Of a DNA stretch of 24,651 bases, positions 14,059-21,105 are shown piece after piece (the first letter of the stretch is position 1; each line of letters opens with the position of its first letter). A program made the position numbers and the translations under genes. Source of the DNA: JBCCFX01 sp039029515 (lineage in GTDB: Bacteria; Planctomycetota; Phycisphaerae; Phycisphaerales; SM1A02). Where the stretch lies: positions 1-24,651 of the forward strand of contig JBCCFX010000035.1 of NCBI GenBank assembly GCA_039029515.1, read 5' to 3'. Under the pieces are notes generated by a model that worked only from the letters and a program-made list of their open reading frames with translations, ran no database searches and had not been told where the DNA came from.

Positions 14059-17000
14059 CGGTGCGACAACCGATCCATCCGCAACGTGCCAGCAGTCGCT
14101 TCGTCGGCGTATGGAATCGCAAAGGTCTATCGATTGTGTCTCCGTGTCTGCACATCGCTCTTTTATCAGTGTTGTTCGGCATAGCTGTTGATCAGGCGTG
14201 CGGGCAGCAGGCGCACATGGACGACTACGTTGATGCCCGCGATGACACGCTTGCTACGGCGGGCAGAACACCGGAGAACGCACTCTTTGTCGTCGCCAAC
14301 GGACCTGGCGCGGGAACAGGAACGTCATGGGAATCGCCATACGTCACGTTGCAGCAGGCGATTGACAGGATCAATGCCGATGGCATCGATCAATTCGACC
14401 AGATCTGGATGGCGGCGGGAACGTACGTGCCCACGGTCCGGTCGATCCCATCAGAGCCGCAGAGCGTTCGCTTTGAACTCCCAGACGGCGTGTCGATTTA
14501 TGGCGGATTTGCCGGCAACGAGTTGCGAATCGAAGATCGGACGTTTGAGGCTGGTCCGACGATTCTGTCGGGCGATGTCAACAATGATGATCTGCCCGGG
14601 TTCGTGAATCGAACTGACAATGCATCGGCCCTCCTGTGCAGGTTCTTTGCGTCGAAGCCGATGGTCTTTGACGGCCTCACACTCTCGGGTGTTTCGAACG
14701 GTGATGGAACGTCATTCCTGGATCAAACGGTGTTGGAGTACGGCGGACCGCAGTGCACGATGCGCCGATGCCGTCTCACCGACAATTCGAATTTTCGCGG
14801 CAATCTGGTTCGAATGAGAGCGACCGATATCAACGGGGGAACATTCCTCGTCGAGGACGTGCTAGTCGACGGGAATCAAGTGTCGGAAGAGGGCTTGGTC
14901 ATTGGGGTGGGCACTGACACCGTGACATGCGTCAACATTACGTTGCGGGACAACTCTCGCGACCTGATGACAAATGATTCCTTCATGCTGCGTGTGGCGG
15001 GTGTTCATGTCGAGGTCCTGTCGTGCGAATTTAGCGGGCAGGTTGGTCATGGCCTTCATGGACTGCTTGTTCAGGGCGATGACGTCCTCGTGGACGAGTG
15101 TTCATTTACGGATAATGAAGGCAGTGGACTCTTCCTCGCGCCGACGGGAGGTCTGGTTCGCTCGTGCATCTTTGAGCGTAATGGCACTTTGGCGGGAAGT
15201 GCGCTGCGCACCAGTGGCGCGCCGAATAGCCCGCCAAGCCTGATCATTGAAGATTGTACTTTTGAGCACAACGGAAATTTCGACGGAACATTCAGCGTCG
15301 GGGCCATCGAATTGGAGGCACCAGCGCGCGTTCGTTCGTGTGCATTCAATTCGAACCGTGGCTCAATCGCAGGGGCTGTTTCCGTCGAACGCGGCGAGAC
15401 CATCATCGAGCTTTCAACGTTTCGAGACAACATTGCGATGGATGGTATGGGCGCAATACTATTCAATGATCCGCAGTCTGGTTTTACGTGTGTCAATATT
15501 GACCAATGTGTGTTCGAAGGAAATATCGGGGTCGATGGTGTCGGCGGTGTTGGCGGTAACCTGGATGCGGGGACGATCTCGAACAGTGTGTTCCGGCGCA
15601 ACTCCGGCGACATTTTCGGCGCGATCAGCGTGCGAAACACCGTCATCACGAACGTCGACTGCATCGACAATACATCGCGATCTGGCTTCGGCGCCGTCAG
15701 TATCGGATCATCCTGCGTCATCGACCGGTGCCGTTTAGTCGGAAACGTCAGTGAGAACATTGGTGCGTTGTGGTCATCTGGTACCGGAAACGTTGTGCAG
15801 AATTCCATCTTCTCAGGCAATGTGGCGACAAATGGCGCGGGTGCCATCAGAGTGTCGGGCCTTAGTGGCACCACGCTACGAAACTGCACGATCGTTCGAA
15901 ATCAAATGTCACCGGGACATGCGGCCATTGAGGTGTCGGGATCAAATCCCACGCGGATCGAGAATTGTGTGCTCTGGAAGAATACGGCAGGGCTCTTGGT
16001 CACTGAGTGCTCGCAAATCATGATCGAACCCGGAACAGACGAGGTGACGATCACGTCATGCCTGATCGACGGTCTGGACGAATTTCGTGGTGCCGGCAAC
16101 ATTGAAGGCAATCCGGAGTTCGTCGATGAGTTCGGGTTTGATCTGGTCCCGGGATCAATCGACGATCAACTTCAGCCGTCCGTCGTATCCCCGCTGATCA
16201 ACGCTGGTACGTTCCCCGATGCCTATGACGAATCGGCGCTTGATCTTGATGGCGCAAGCCGTGTCGTCGCGTGCCGAGTTGACATCGGAGCGTATGAGTT
16301 TGATGGTCCGGACGTTCCAGTCCAAGACTGTAACGGCAATGGCGTCGGTGACGCCTGTGAAATCCTATTTGGAATTACCGACGATTGCGACAGCAATTCG
16401 GTGCCGGATGAATGTGACATTGCCCGCGGCGATGCCGATGACTGCAATGCAAATGGAATTCGCGACGAGTGCGAAGTGGCGGCCGGACTGGCTCTTGACT
16501 GCAATGCAAACGGCATCCCTGATGCCTGCGATCTGATCGATCCACAGGACGGCGATTGCAACGCCAACGCTATTCCGGATTCATGTGATCTCGATCCACT
16601 GGTGGAGGTGTCAGCGGGGCCGTTCTGCTTTGATGTGATACCGCCACCCTTTGCCTTCGACCTCACGTTTGATTCGATCCCAGTTTCGGATGTGATCTTT
16701 GAATTCTCAGCACGGGGTGATTTTGGCAGTAGCGGCGAATTTCTCACGGTATCCCTCAACGATACACAGCTCGGGAATCTTTTTACGATCGGTTTTGATT
16801 GTGCAGATCGAAACTCGATCGAGGTTGTCACGCTGACGGCCGAAGAGTTCATCGCGGCTGTGCCATCGGGGCTTGCCCACTTCACGATACAGGCGACGAA
16901 CGTCAGTACGGTGCAATGCGCGGGATCCAATGTCGACGTGTCGATCAGTTTCATGCGAGAACCTGTTCTCTTCGACGACGACAATGATGGTGAGCCGGAC

Positions 17001-17201
17001 AATTGTGAGCCTGATCCGTGTTTTGCGGACTGTGCGCCGCCCGGCGGGAATGGCGTGGTGAATATCGATGATCTCTTTGTGGTGCTGGGTGATTTCGGTC
17101 AGGTTGATTCGCCATGTGACATTGCACCGATTGGCGGCGATGGTGTCGTGAACATCACCGATCTGCTCGCGGTCTTGAATGTCTTCGGACGGTGCGACTG
17201 A
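14055..17201 (+). CDS. Secreted right-handed beta-helix protein with Ca-type (TSP3-like) repeats and two dockerin-like units
   Basis: 1048 residues. ATG 14055 overlaps the preceding stop (ATGA), with GGGAGG a few nt upstream, indicating translational coupling. A long basic n-region precedes the hydrophobic LHIALLSVLFGIAV and a probable cleavage near QACGQQA (about residue 52). Residues about 76-130 contain the ALFVVANGPGAGTGTSW and IWMAAGTY signature of beta-helix surface proteins. Residues about 130-745 are short repeats (DNSNFRGN, FRDNIAMDG, FSGNVATNGAGAI) typical of a parallel beta-helix. Residues about 756-850 hold five DCNxNxxxDxCD/E units. Residues about 855-975 form a beta-rich domain. 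Residues about 988-1048 carry two dockerin-like units (GGNGVVNIDDLFVVLGDFG, GGDGVVNITDLLAVLNVFG). Probably a surface adhesin or matrix protein; the coupled upstream gene may be its partner. No polysaccharide-lyase catalytic residues recognised. Confidence 0.88.
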   Translation: MTVRQPIHPQRASSRFVGVWNRKGLSIVSPCLHIALLSVLFGIAVDQACGQQAHMDDYVDARDDTLATAGRTPENALFVVANGPGAGTGTSWESPYVTLQQAIDRINADGIDQFDQIWMAAGTYVPTVRSIPSEPQSVRFELPDGVSIYGGFAGNELRIEDRTFEAGPTILSGDVNNDDLPGFVNRTDNASALLCRFFASKPMVFDGLTLSGVSNGDGTSFLDQTVLEYGGPQCTMRRCRLTDNSNFRGNLVRMRATDINGGTFLVEDVLVDGNQVSEEGLVIGVGTDTVTCVNITLRDNSRDLMTNDSFMLRVAGVHVEVLSCEFSGQVGHGLHGLLVQGDDVLVDECSFTDNEGSGLFLAPTGGLVRSCIFERNGTLAGSALRTSGAPNSPPSLIIEDCTFEHNGNFDGTFSVGAIELEAPARVRSCAFNSNRGSIAGAVSVERGETIIELSTFRDNIAMDGMGAILFNDPQSGFTCVNIDQCVFEGNIGVDGVGGVGGNLDAGTISNSVFRRNSGDIFGAISVRNTVITNVDCIDNTSRSGFGAVSIGSSCVIDRCRLVGNVSENIGALWSSGTGNVVQNSIFSGNVATNGAGAIRVSGLSGTTLRNCTIVRNQMSPGHAAIEVSGSNPTRIENCVLWKNTAGLLVTECSQIMIEPGTDEVTITSCLIDGLDEFRGAGNIEGNPEFVDEFGFDLVPGSIDDQLQPSVVSPLINAGTFPDAYDESALDLDGASRVVACRVDIGAYEFDGPDVPVQDCNGNGVGDACEILFGITDDCDSNSVPDECDIARGDADDCNANGIRDECEVAAGLALDCNANGIPDACDLIDPQDGDCNANAIPDSCDLDPLVEVSAGPFCFDVIPPPFAFDLTFDSIPVSDVIFEFSARGDFGSSGEFLTVSLNDTQLGNLFTIGFDCADRNSIEVVTLTAEEFIAAVPSGLAHFTIQATNVSTVQCAGSNVDVSISFMREPVLFDDDNDGEPDNCEPDPCFADCAPPGGNGVVNIDDLFVVLGDFGQVDSPCDIAPIGGDGVVNITDLLAVLNVFGRCD
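16327..16604 (+). repeat. Five tandem Ca-type DCNxNGxxDxC coding repeats
   Basis: Five units spaced 17-19 codons apart: DCNGNGVGDACE, DCDSNSVPDECD, DCNANGIRDECE, DCNANGIPDACD and DCNANAIPDSCD. Asp/Asn-rich loops plus paired cysteines match thrombospondin type 3-like Ca-binding repeats. The DNA string GACTGCAATGCAAA occurs twice (near 16440 and 16498), showing a fairly recent duplication of that unit. Confidence 0.85.
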
Positions 17202-17309
17202 AGCGCTGAGTACGTCGCAACCAAGAACGATGGCCTGTCAGACCAGATCCCTTCAATGGACCAGGGTGGCCTGCTCACAGTTGGCGGAATCCCGAAACTC
17301 GCTTCAAGG

Positions 17310-17331
17310 ATCGCACGCTGATCGGTGCGAT
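17310..17331. promoter_or_regulatory. Perfect inverted repeat before the acetyltransferase gene
   Basis: ATCGCAC (17310-17316) and GTGCGAT (17325-17331) form a 7-bp inverted repeat with an 8-nt spacer, 15 nt before ATG 17347. It could be an operator overlapping a promoter whose -10 is CATAAT at 17336-17341. It could instead be a weak terminator for the upstream gene, but no T-run follows. Confidence 0.35.
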
Positions 17332-17335
17332 TGGT

Positions 17336-17349
17336 CATAATCGGGCATG
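17336..17349 (+). promoter_or_regulatory. Candidate -10 box of a leaderless transcript
   Basis: CATAAT at 17336-17341 ends 5 nt before ATG 17347, placing the expected transcription start close to the A of the start codon. No Shine-Dalgarno precedes this ATG. The arrangement resembles that at 6292-6306. Confidence 0.35.
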
Positions 17350-17871
17350 GCCTCATATCGAACCGGACCCGAAACTGATCGACTCGTGCACCGCGCGTTT
17401 ACGCTCGATGACTGCGAGGCGTTCTTTCGCCTGAACAGTCATCCCGAGGTCATGCGCTTCACCGGCGAGCCTCCACTGCGTTCACTGGACGAGGCCCGGC
17501 AGGCCGTGGCCGACTATCCGGATTTCGACACGGTCGGGTACGGACGGTGGGCGTGTGTGCTGAAGGAGACCGGCGTGGTGATCGGATTCAGTGGCCTGAA
17601 GTTCCTGCCGGAACTGAACGCGGTTGATGTGGGGTTTCGGTTCCTGCCGGAGTACTGGGGGCAGGGGATCGCAACGGAGACGTGCGTCGCGTGCATCGCG
17701 TTTGGTTTCGAAATACTCGAACTCGATCGCATCCTGGGGTTAGTGCTGCCGGACAACGCGGCATCGATCCGCGTGCTCGAGAAGTGTGGGATGACGTTAC
17801 ACGGCGAGATCACGTGTGACGGTATGCGTGCGTTGCAATACGAGATCCATCGCGCGAAGAACGACGAGTAG
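17347..17871 (+). CDS. GNAT-family N-acetyltransferase (RimJ/RimL-like)
   Basis: 174 residues, the usual length for the family. Features of a type-3 GNAT (RimJ/RimL-like) fold: N-terminal TDRLVHRAFTLDDCEAFFRL, a central strand VIGFSGLKFL, the acetyl-CoA pyrophosphate-binding segment EYWGQGIATE (R/QxxGxG/A type, about residues 99-108), and the motif B region DNAASIRVLEKCGM (about 138-151). It should transfer acetyl from acetyl-CoA to an amine; ribosomal-protein N-termini, aminoglycosides or small amines are all possible and the substrate cannot be read from sequence. ATG 17347 has no Shine-Dalgarno, with a -10-like CATAAT just upstream. Stop TAG lies inside a GTAGGGCGGG string shared with the right window edge. 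Single-gene unit. Confidence 0.9.
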   Translation: MASYRTGPETDRLVHRAFTLDDCEAFFRLNSHPEVMRFTGEPPLRSLDEARQAVADYPDFDTVGYGRWACVLKETGVVIGFSGLKFLPELNAVDVGFRFLPEYWGQGIATETCVACIAFGFEILELDRILGLVLPDNAASIRVLEKCGMTLHGEITCDGMRALQYEIHRAKNDE

Positions 17872-17895
17872 GGCGGGGGCCGTGCCTCCGTCGTT
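17868..17895. repeat. GTAGGGCGGG core copy with flanking inverted repeat
   Basis: GTAGGGCGGG at 17868-17877 is identical to 24632-24641 and differs by one base from the minus-strand copy at 1076-1067. Here the flanks AACGACG (17860-17866) and CGTCGTT (17889-17895) form a 7-bp inverted repeat around the core. The element includes the stop codon of the acetyltransferase gene. It could serve as a terminator between the convergent genes. Confidence 0.4.
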
Positions 17896-17900
17896 GATCG

Positions 17901-17990
17901 TTATTCGTAGTCCGTCTGACGAATCTTGCTGACCGGGTCGTCGCGGCGACCGCCCCACAAAGACGTCTCAGTGTTGCGGAAGATGATGGA
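17901..17990 (-). pseudogene. Orphan C-terminal-like coding fragment
   Basis: Minus-strand reading from about 17990 to TAA at 17901-17903 gives a protein-like tail containing FRNTETSLWGGRRDDPVSKI and ending RQTDYE. Codons mostly end in G or C (about three quarters), as in real genes here. No ATG, GTG or TTG start with a ribosome site opens it; AGGAAGG lies just upstream but is followed by ATC. It directly follows the HEAT-like gene in another frame. It could be the relic of a lost gene, a small protein with a non-standard start, or chance. Confidence 0.3.
17903..17924. terminator. Candidate hairpin between convergent genes
   Basis: ATTCGT (17903-17908) and ACGAAT (17919-17924) form a 6-bp stem, extended by AG/CT across a one-base bulge. 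It lies between the acetyltransferase stop (17871) and the HEAT-like gene stop (17996). There is no T-tract on either strand, so bidirectional termination is only possible. Confidence 0.25.
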
Positions 17991-17995
17991 CCTTC

Positions 17996-18727
17996 CTACG
18001 AGGATTTCTTTCGCTCGATTCGTTGATTGATCTTCTTGACCGCCTGCACAATCTTCTTCCGTTCCCACGTCCTGGCCGACGACACTTGAGCTTCCACCGC
18101 GTCGATAACTTCCGTGGACGACGCGATCTCGCCCAATGCCACGGCCGAATGACCCGGTAGACGATGCAATTTCGCCATCAGGAGTGGGACGGCGCGATCC
18201 TCGGGCAGTGTCCGAGCCGCAGCAAGCACCAGTCTTTCGTCCGCATGTTCGCCGCCGCTTGTCTGAAGCCGGTGTTCAATCCAGTCGCCAACGTGTTGAG
18301 GACGAGCCAAGGCGAGAGCGTCGGCAATAATCCATCGAAGCGATTCTTCCTTCGTGGACTCATACAGGGCGGTCAGCGGTCGTCCGTCGATCTTGGCTCG
18401 TGATGTCCCGATGGTTCGGACAATCGCTTCGGCAACTCTTGGGTGCTCGATTTGATCGAGTACATCAAGCAAAATCAACGCAAGTTGCTTGGTCACCGGT
18501 GTGTGAAAGTGAACCAGATCCCACGCGCGGTCAATGACAATGCCACTGTGTGAGAGCGCCGCTTGGAGCACTTCGAGTGACGGCTGCATTGCTTCATCGC
18601 GCGCGCGGGCTCTCGCTTCCCGCCGCGCAAGTCGCGCCGTCCCTTCATCGCTGAGACTTGCTGATGATTGAGATGGCAGCGAAGGTTTGCTCTCCTCAGA
18701 TTGAGGAAGTCCATCTTTCTGTGCCAT
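17996..18727 (-). CDS. HEAT-like alpha-solenoid protein
   Basis: 243 residues, no signal peptide. The first about 55 residues are low-complexity, Ser-rich then Arg/Ala-rich (ARLARREARARARDE), probably disordered or coiled. From about residue 75 to 215 there are successive helix pairs of HEAT/PBS-repeat type (QLALILLDVLDQIEHPRVAEAI, LRWIIADALALARPQHVGDWI, RLVLAAARTLPEDRAVPLLMA, HSAVALGEIASSTEVIDAV), suggesting a short solenoid used for protein binding. The C-terminus is strongly basic (KKINQRIERKKSS). It is the third gene of a minus-strand unit, 12 nt after the unknown 133-residue gene. Role unknown; a cytoplasmic scaffold or regulator is plausible. Confidence 0.7.
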   Translation of the reverse strand: MAQKDGLPQSEESKPSLPSQSSASLSDEGTARLARREARARARDEAMQPSLEVLQAALSHSGIVIDRAWDLVHFHTPVTKQLALILLDVLDQIEHPRVAEAIVRTIGTSRAKIDGRPLTALYESTKEESLRWIIADALALARPQHVGDWIEHRLQTSGGEHADERLVLAAARTLPEDRAVPLLMAKLHRLPGHSAVALGEIASSTEVIDAVEAQVSSARTWERKKIVQAVKKINQRIERKKSS

Positions 18728-18739
18728 GCTGTACCCCAG

Positions 18740-19141
18740 TCAGCGGTTGTACCTCGGGAACTTCGAGAGCCAGCGGTCGAAGTCCTGCTTCGTGATGTCG
18801 TGTTTGTCCAGTTCGTGCAGACAACGATCGTAGTCGTCAGGCCGTGCCTTCGGAATCAGAATGTCACCGTCAAGCAAACCCACAATATTCTCGCCTGGTG
18901 GTCGGACCCCTGGGCGCTCGACTATGAAAAACACGAGTGGTTCAAGACGAACAACCCATGACAGACCGAGCCGTTTATTCTTTGTCGCGAAGATGCCCCA
19001 CCCTGTCCACCCGGGATGTACCTCGTACGCGCATTGGTCCCCGTACAGTTCAGTGAAGAGCGCAGCCGCCTGATCGGCAAGTGCGCATTGGGCGTCGGAC
19101 AGTCGGTCGTATCGGAATCGAAACTTTGAGCGTCGGAACAT
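18740..19141 (-). CDS. Hypothetical protein, middle gene of the LRR/HEAT unit
   Basis: 133 residues, basic N-terminus (MFRRSKFRFRYDRL), no signal peptide or membrane segment. A mixed alpha/beta composition is suggested by the helix ALADQAAALFTEL, a WTGWGIFAT strand, LGLSWVVRLEPLVFFIVE strands and a charged helical C-terminus ending with FDRWLSKFPRYNR. I do not recognise the family. The start is only 4 nt after the LRR gene stop, and the stop is 12 nt before the HEAT-like gene, so the three are almost certainly co-transcribed. Confidence 0.68.
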   Translation of the reverse strand: MFRRSKFRFRYDRLSDAQCALADQAAALFTELYGDQCAYEVHPGWTGWGIFATKNKRLGLSWVVRLEPLVFFIVERPGVRPPGENIVGLLDGDILIPKARPDDYDRCLHELDKHDITKQDFDRWLSKFPRYNR

Positions 19142-19145
19142 GGTG

Positions 19146-20066
19146 TCACCACGCCGTATCTGACGGCCCCAGTGAGAGATCGCCCAATTCCGTGTCCCAC
19201 GAATGAAGCAACTGGAGCGAAGGCATCTGTCGCAGAATCGGTTCGCTTCGGGATGTCACCCGTGTGCCGACGATATTCAGTTCCTCGAGGTGAGGCAGCG
19301 CTGCGATGGCGGCGATCGTGTCGTCTCCGATCGTTGTCCCTTCCAGTTTCAGATAGCGAAGTGAGGTCATCGCGGCGAGATGTTCGGCGGCACGGTCATC
19401 AATGCGTGTATTGGCAAGCGAGATGTCTCGAAGCGCCGTGTTGTTGCGGAGCCATCGAAGATCTTCCGATGTCACGCCAGTGCCGGAGAGGCCCAGTTCT
19501 TCGAGCGCTGTGTGGTCGGCCAGATGTTGAAGTCCCGATCCGCGAACGTTGGTATCCATCATCGACAACGATTGCAGGCGAGGCAGTTTCGCGACCTCTT
19601 TCAAGCCTTCATCGCTGATGGTGGTGAATTCGAGGATGAGGTTCTCGAGGTCGTGCATGCCGGCCAAGTGTGACAGACCATCATCGGTGATGGCTGTGCC
19701 GGCAAGGCCAAGCGTTTTCATCCGGGTGAGATGAGCGATGTGCGCGAGACCGGTGTCAGTGATGGGATTGAAGCCCATGAACAGTGACTCAACGTCATTG
19801 AGATGCCGGAGCGGTCGGAGCTCATCATCGGTGACGCCGCCACGGCGTTGCGCCAGGAACGCTGGCCGCTGAATGTCCACGGAGAGGATGAGACCGGCGG
19901 ACGATGACTGGGGCAGCTCCGCCATCGCGCGTCGGCTCAGTCCATCCGGGTCAATGAACTGTCGTTGCTCCGGGCGCGAGGTTGTTCTATCGGTGCCAAA
20001 CATCAGTTGCGCGATGCCAAGCACGACGAAGAGCATCGCGACCATACCCATCGATGTTCGGTCCAT
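19146..20066 (-). CDS. Membrane-anchored or exported leucine-rich repeat protein
   Basis: 306 residues. ATG 20066 is preceded by AAGGGGGAA at good spacing. Residues about 6-24 (MGMVAMLFVVLGIAQLMFG) are a signal anchor or uncleaved signal peptide. Residues about 78-295 contain about eight LRR units of about 24 residues, of the cysteine-containing/GALA-like style seen widely in Planctomycetota: LxxLxLxxTxIxDxGLxHLxx, for example MKTLGLAGTAITDDGLSHLA and LEELGLSGTGVTSEDLRWL. LRR arcs usually bind proteins. It heads a three-gene minus-strand unit with a 4-nt gap to the next gene, so its partner proteins are probably the unknown and HEAT-like products; however, those lack export signals while this repeat domain may be outside. 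Confidence 0.85.
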   Translation of the reverse strand: MDRTSMGMVAMLFVVLGIAQLMFGTDRTTSRPEQRQFIDPDGLSRRAMAELPQSSSAGLILSVDIQRPAFLAQRRGGVTDDELRPLRHLNDVESLFMGFNPITDTGLAHIAHLTRMKTLGLAGTAITDDGLSHLAGMHDLENLILEFTTISDEGLKEVAKLPRLQSLSMMDTNVRGSGLQHLADHTALEELGLSGTGVTSEDLRWLRNNTALRDISLANTRIDDRAAEHLAAMTSLRYLKLEGTTIGDDTIAAIAALPHLEELNIVGTRVTSRSEPILRQMPSLQLLHSWDTELGDLSLGPSDTAW

Positions 20067-20202
20067 GCGATTCCCCCTTGTCCGGTCACCCTCAGTAACG
20101 TGATGGAGCCTGAGTCACGGTTTCCAGAGCGAAAGTGTATCACGTCACGCTAGATCTCAATGCAGTCTTGTCGGCCGGGTCCCCGACGCCGTTGCCCATC
20201 GA

Positions 20203-20940
20203 TCATCGTCGTACTGGCGAGCCTGACCAACGCTCTCCGTCTGGCAGCGTTTCCAGATCAAACGAATACGTCGTTCTGCCGTGCTTCAGATCTGATGGTT
20301 CGCATTTGGTCAGAACACCCAATCGCGAGAAGACGAGCGATCCCTCAGAATCGTACGCTGCACTGTCGACGACTTCATCGAGAAGGTCTGGGAACTCATC
20401 AATGGAGTACGTCCCATCGCGAAAGCGTAAGACCGTATGATCATGTGCGGGACGAAGTGACAATGAGTCTCCATCGTCCTTCCAGCCATACCTCTCAATG
20501 AGTGGATCGTAATGCGGTGGTTGTCCAAGTCGACGATACCAATCATCGAGCGTGTAACAGTCGAACGGAAGTCCTTCCGCCTCCCAGTTCTGCAGAATGA
20601 GTGTTTGTGCGTCGTGCCAGAATCCGCCACCGCGTGATGGAGATGCGCACTCGGCGTCGGTGATGGCCTCCAACCACGGAGGGTTGCACACGCCGGTCCA
20701 CGACTTGCCGTTCTTTCCACGTGCGGCGTACACCATGTACTTGCCATCAAATGACACATCACTGACTTGTAATTCGATTCGGCCGTACAACCAGGAGCCG
20801 GAGATGAGTTGATCAGACTTCGTATGCCATGACAAGACATGGGTGCGACGTGTTGGTTTGCGACGAACGACAACGACCGTCGGTGCCCCTTGTGCTGCAA
20901 GAAGGTGGATTCTCGCGGGTTGTGCTGGTAGGGGATGCAT
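20203..20940 (-). CDS. Hypothetical protein
   Basis: 245 residues from ATG 20940; the frame stays open to a TTG at 21045, and ATG 20967 is another possible start. The most upstream start lies inside the terminator of the neighbouring M16 operon, so it is unlikely. No clear Shine-Dalgarno decides between the others. The product is rich in Trp, Tyr and Gly with beta-type segments: IHLLAAQGAPTVVVVRRKPT near the start, SDVSFDGKYMVYAA, WTGVCNPPWLEAI, GGGFWHDAQTLILQNWEAE, and two short C-terminal YSFDLETL-like strands. SFDGKYMVYAA resembles a WD40/TolB-type blade strand, suggesting a beta-propeller-like or descriptive-display protein, but I do not recognise a characterised family. No signal peptide or membrane segment. 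Confidence 0.6.
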   Translation of the reverse strand: MHPLPAQPARIHLLAAQGAPTVVVVRRKPTRRTHVLSWHTKSDQLISGSWLYGRIELQVSDVSFDGKYMVYAARGKNGKSWTGVCNPPWLEAITDAECASPSRGGGFWHDAQTLILQNWEAEGLPFDCYTLDDWYRRLGQPPHYDPLIERYGWKDDGDSLSLRPAHDHTVLRFRDGTYSIDEFPDLLDEVVDSAAYDSEGSLVFSRLGVLTKCEPSDLKHGRTTYSFDLETLPDGERWSGSPVRR

Positions 20941-21043
20941 GGCAGAACACCGTTCACAATTCGACATTGATTCTAGTCGTGTCGGCCGTTTCGCCGCGGC
21001 GACCGGCCTACAAGGATGCACGCTCGCATTCGCCCTCGCATGC

Positions 21044-21078
21044 AACAGAAAACGGGCGGCCCCGAATGGACCGCCCGT
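21044..21078 (-). terminator. Intrinsic terminator of the M16 peptidase operon
   Basis: On the minus strand ACGGGCGGTCC, loop ATTCG and GGGCCGCCCGT form an 11-bp stem with a single T-G wobble, followed by TTTCTGTT. It starts 27 nt after the stop of the second M16 gene (21106). This is the strongest factor-independent terminator in the window. Confidence 0.85.
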
Positions 21079-21105
21079 ATGAACATCAATGTCGTCAGTA
21101 GGTGA

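Noticed and set aside
15071..15889. 272-codon minus-strand open frame opposite the beta-helix gene
   Set aside because: Opposite strand of a repetitive but well-supported coding region; the product is low-complexity Pro/Ser/Thr-rich with no recognisable domain.
17936..17951. GGTCG/CGACC inverted repeat
   Set aside because: Only a 5-bp stem in GC-rich sequence, inside the orphan coding fragment; not enough to call a site.
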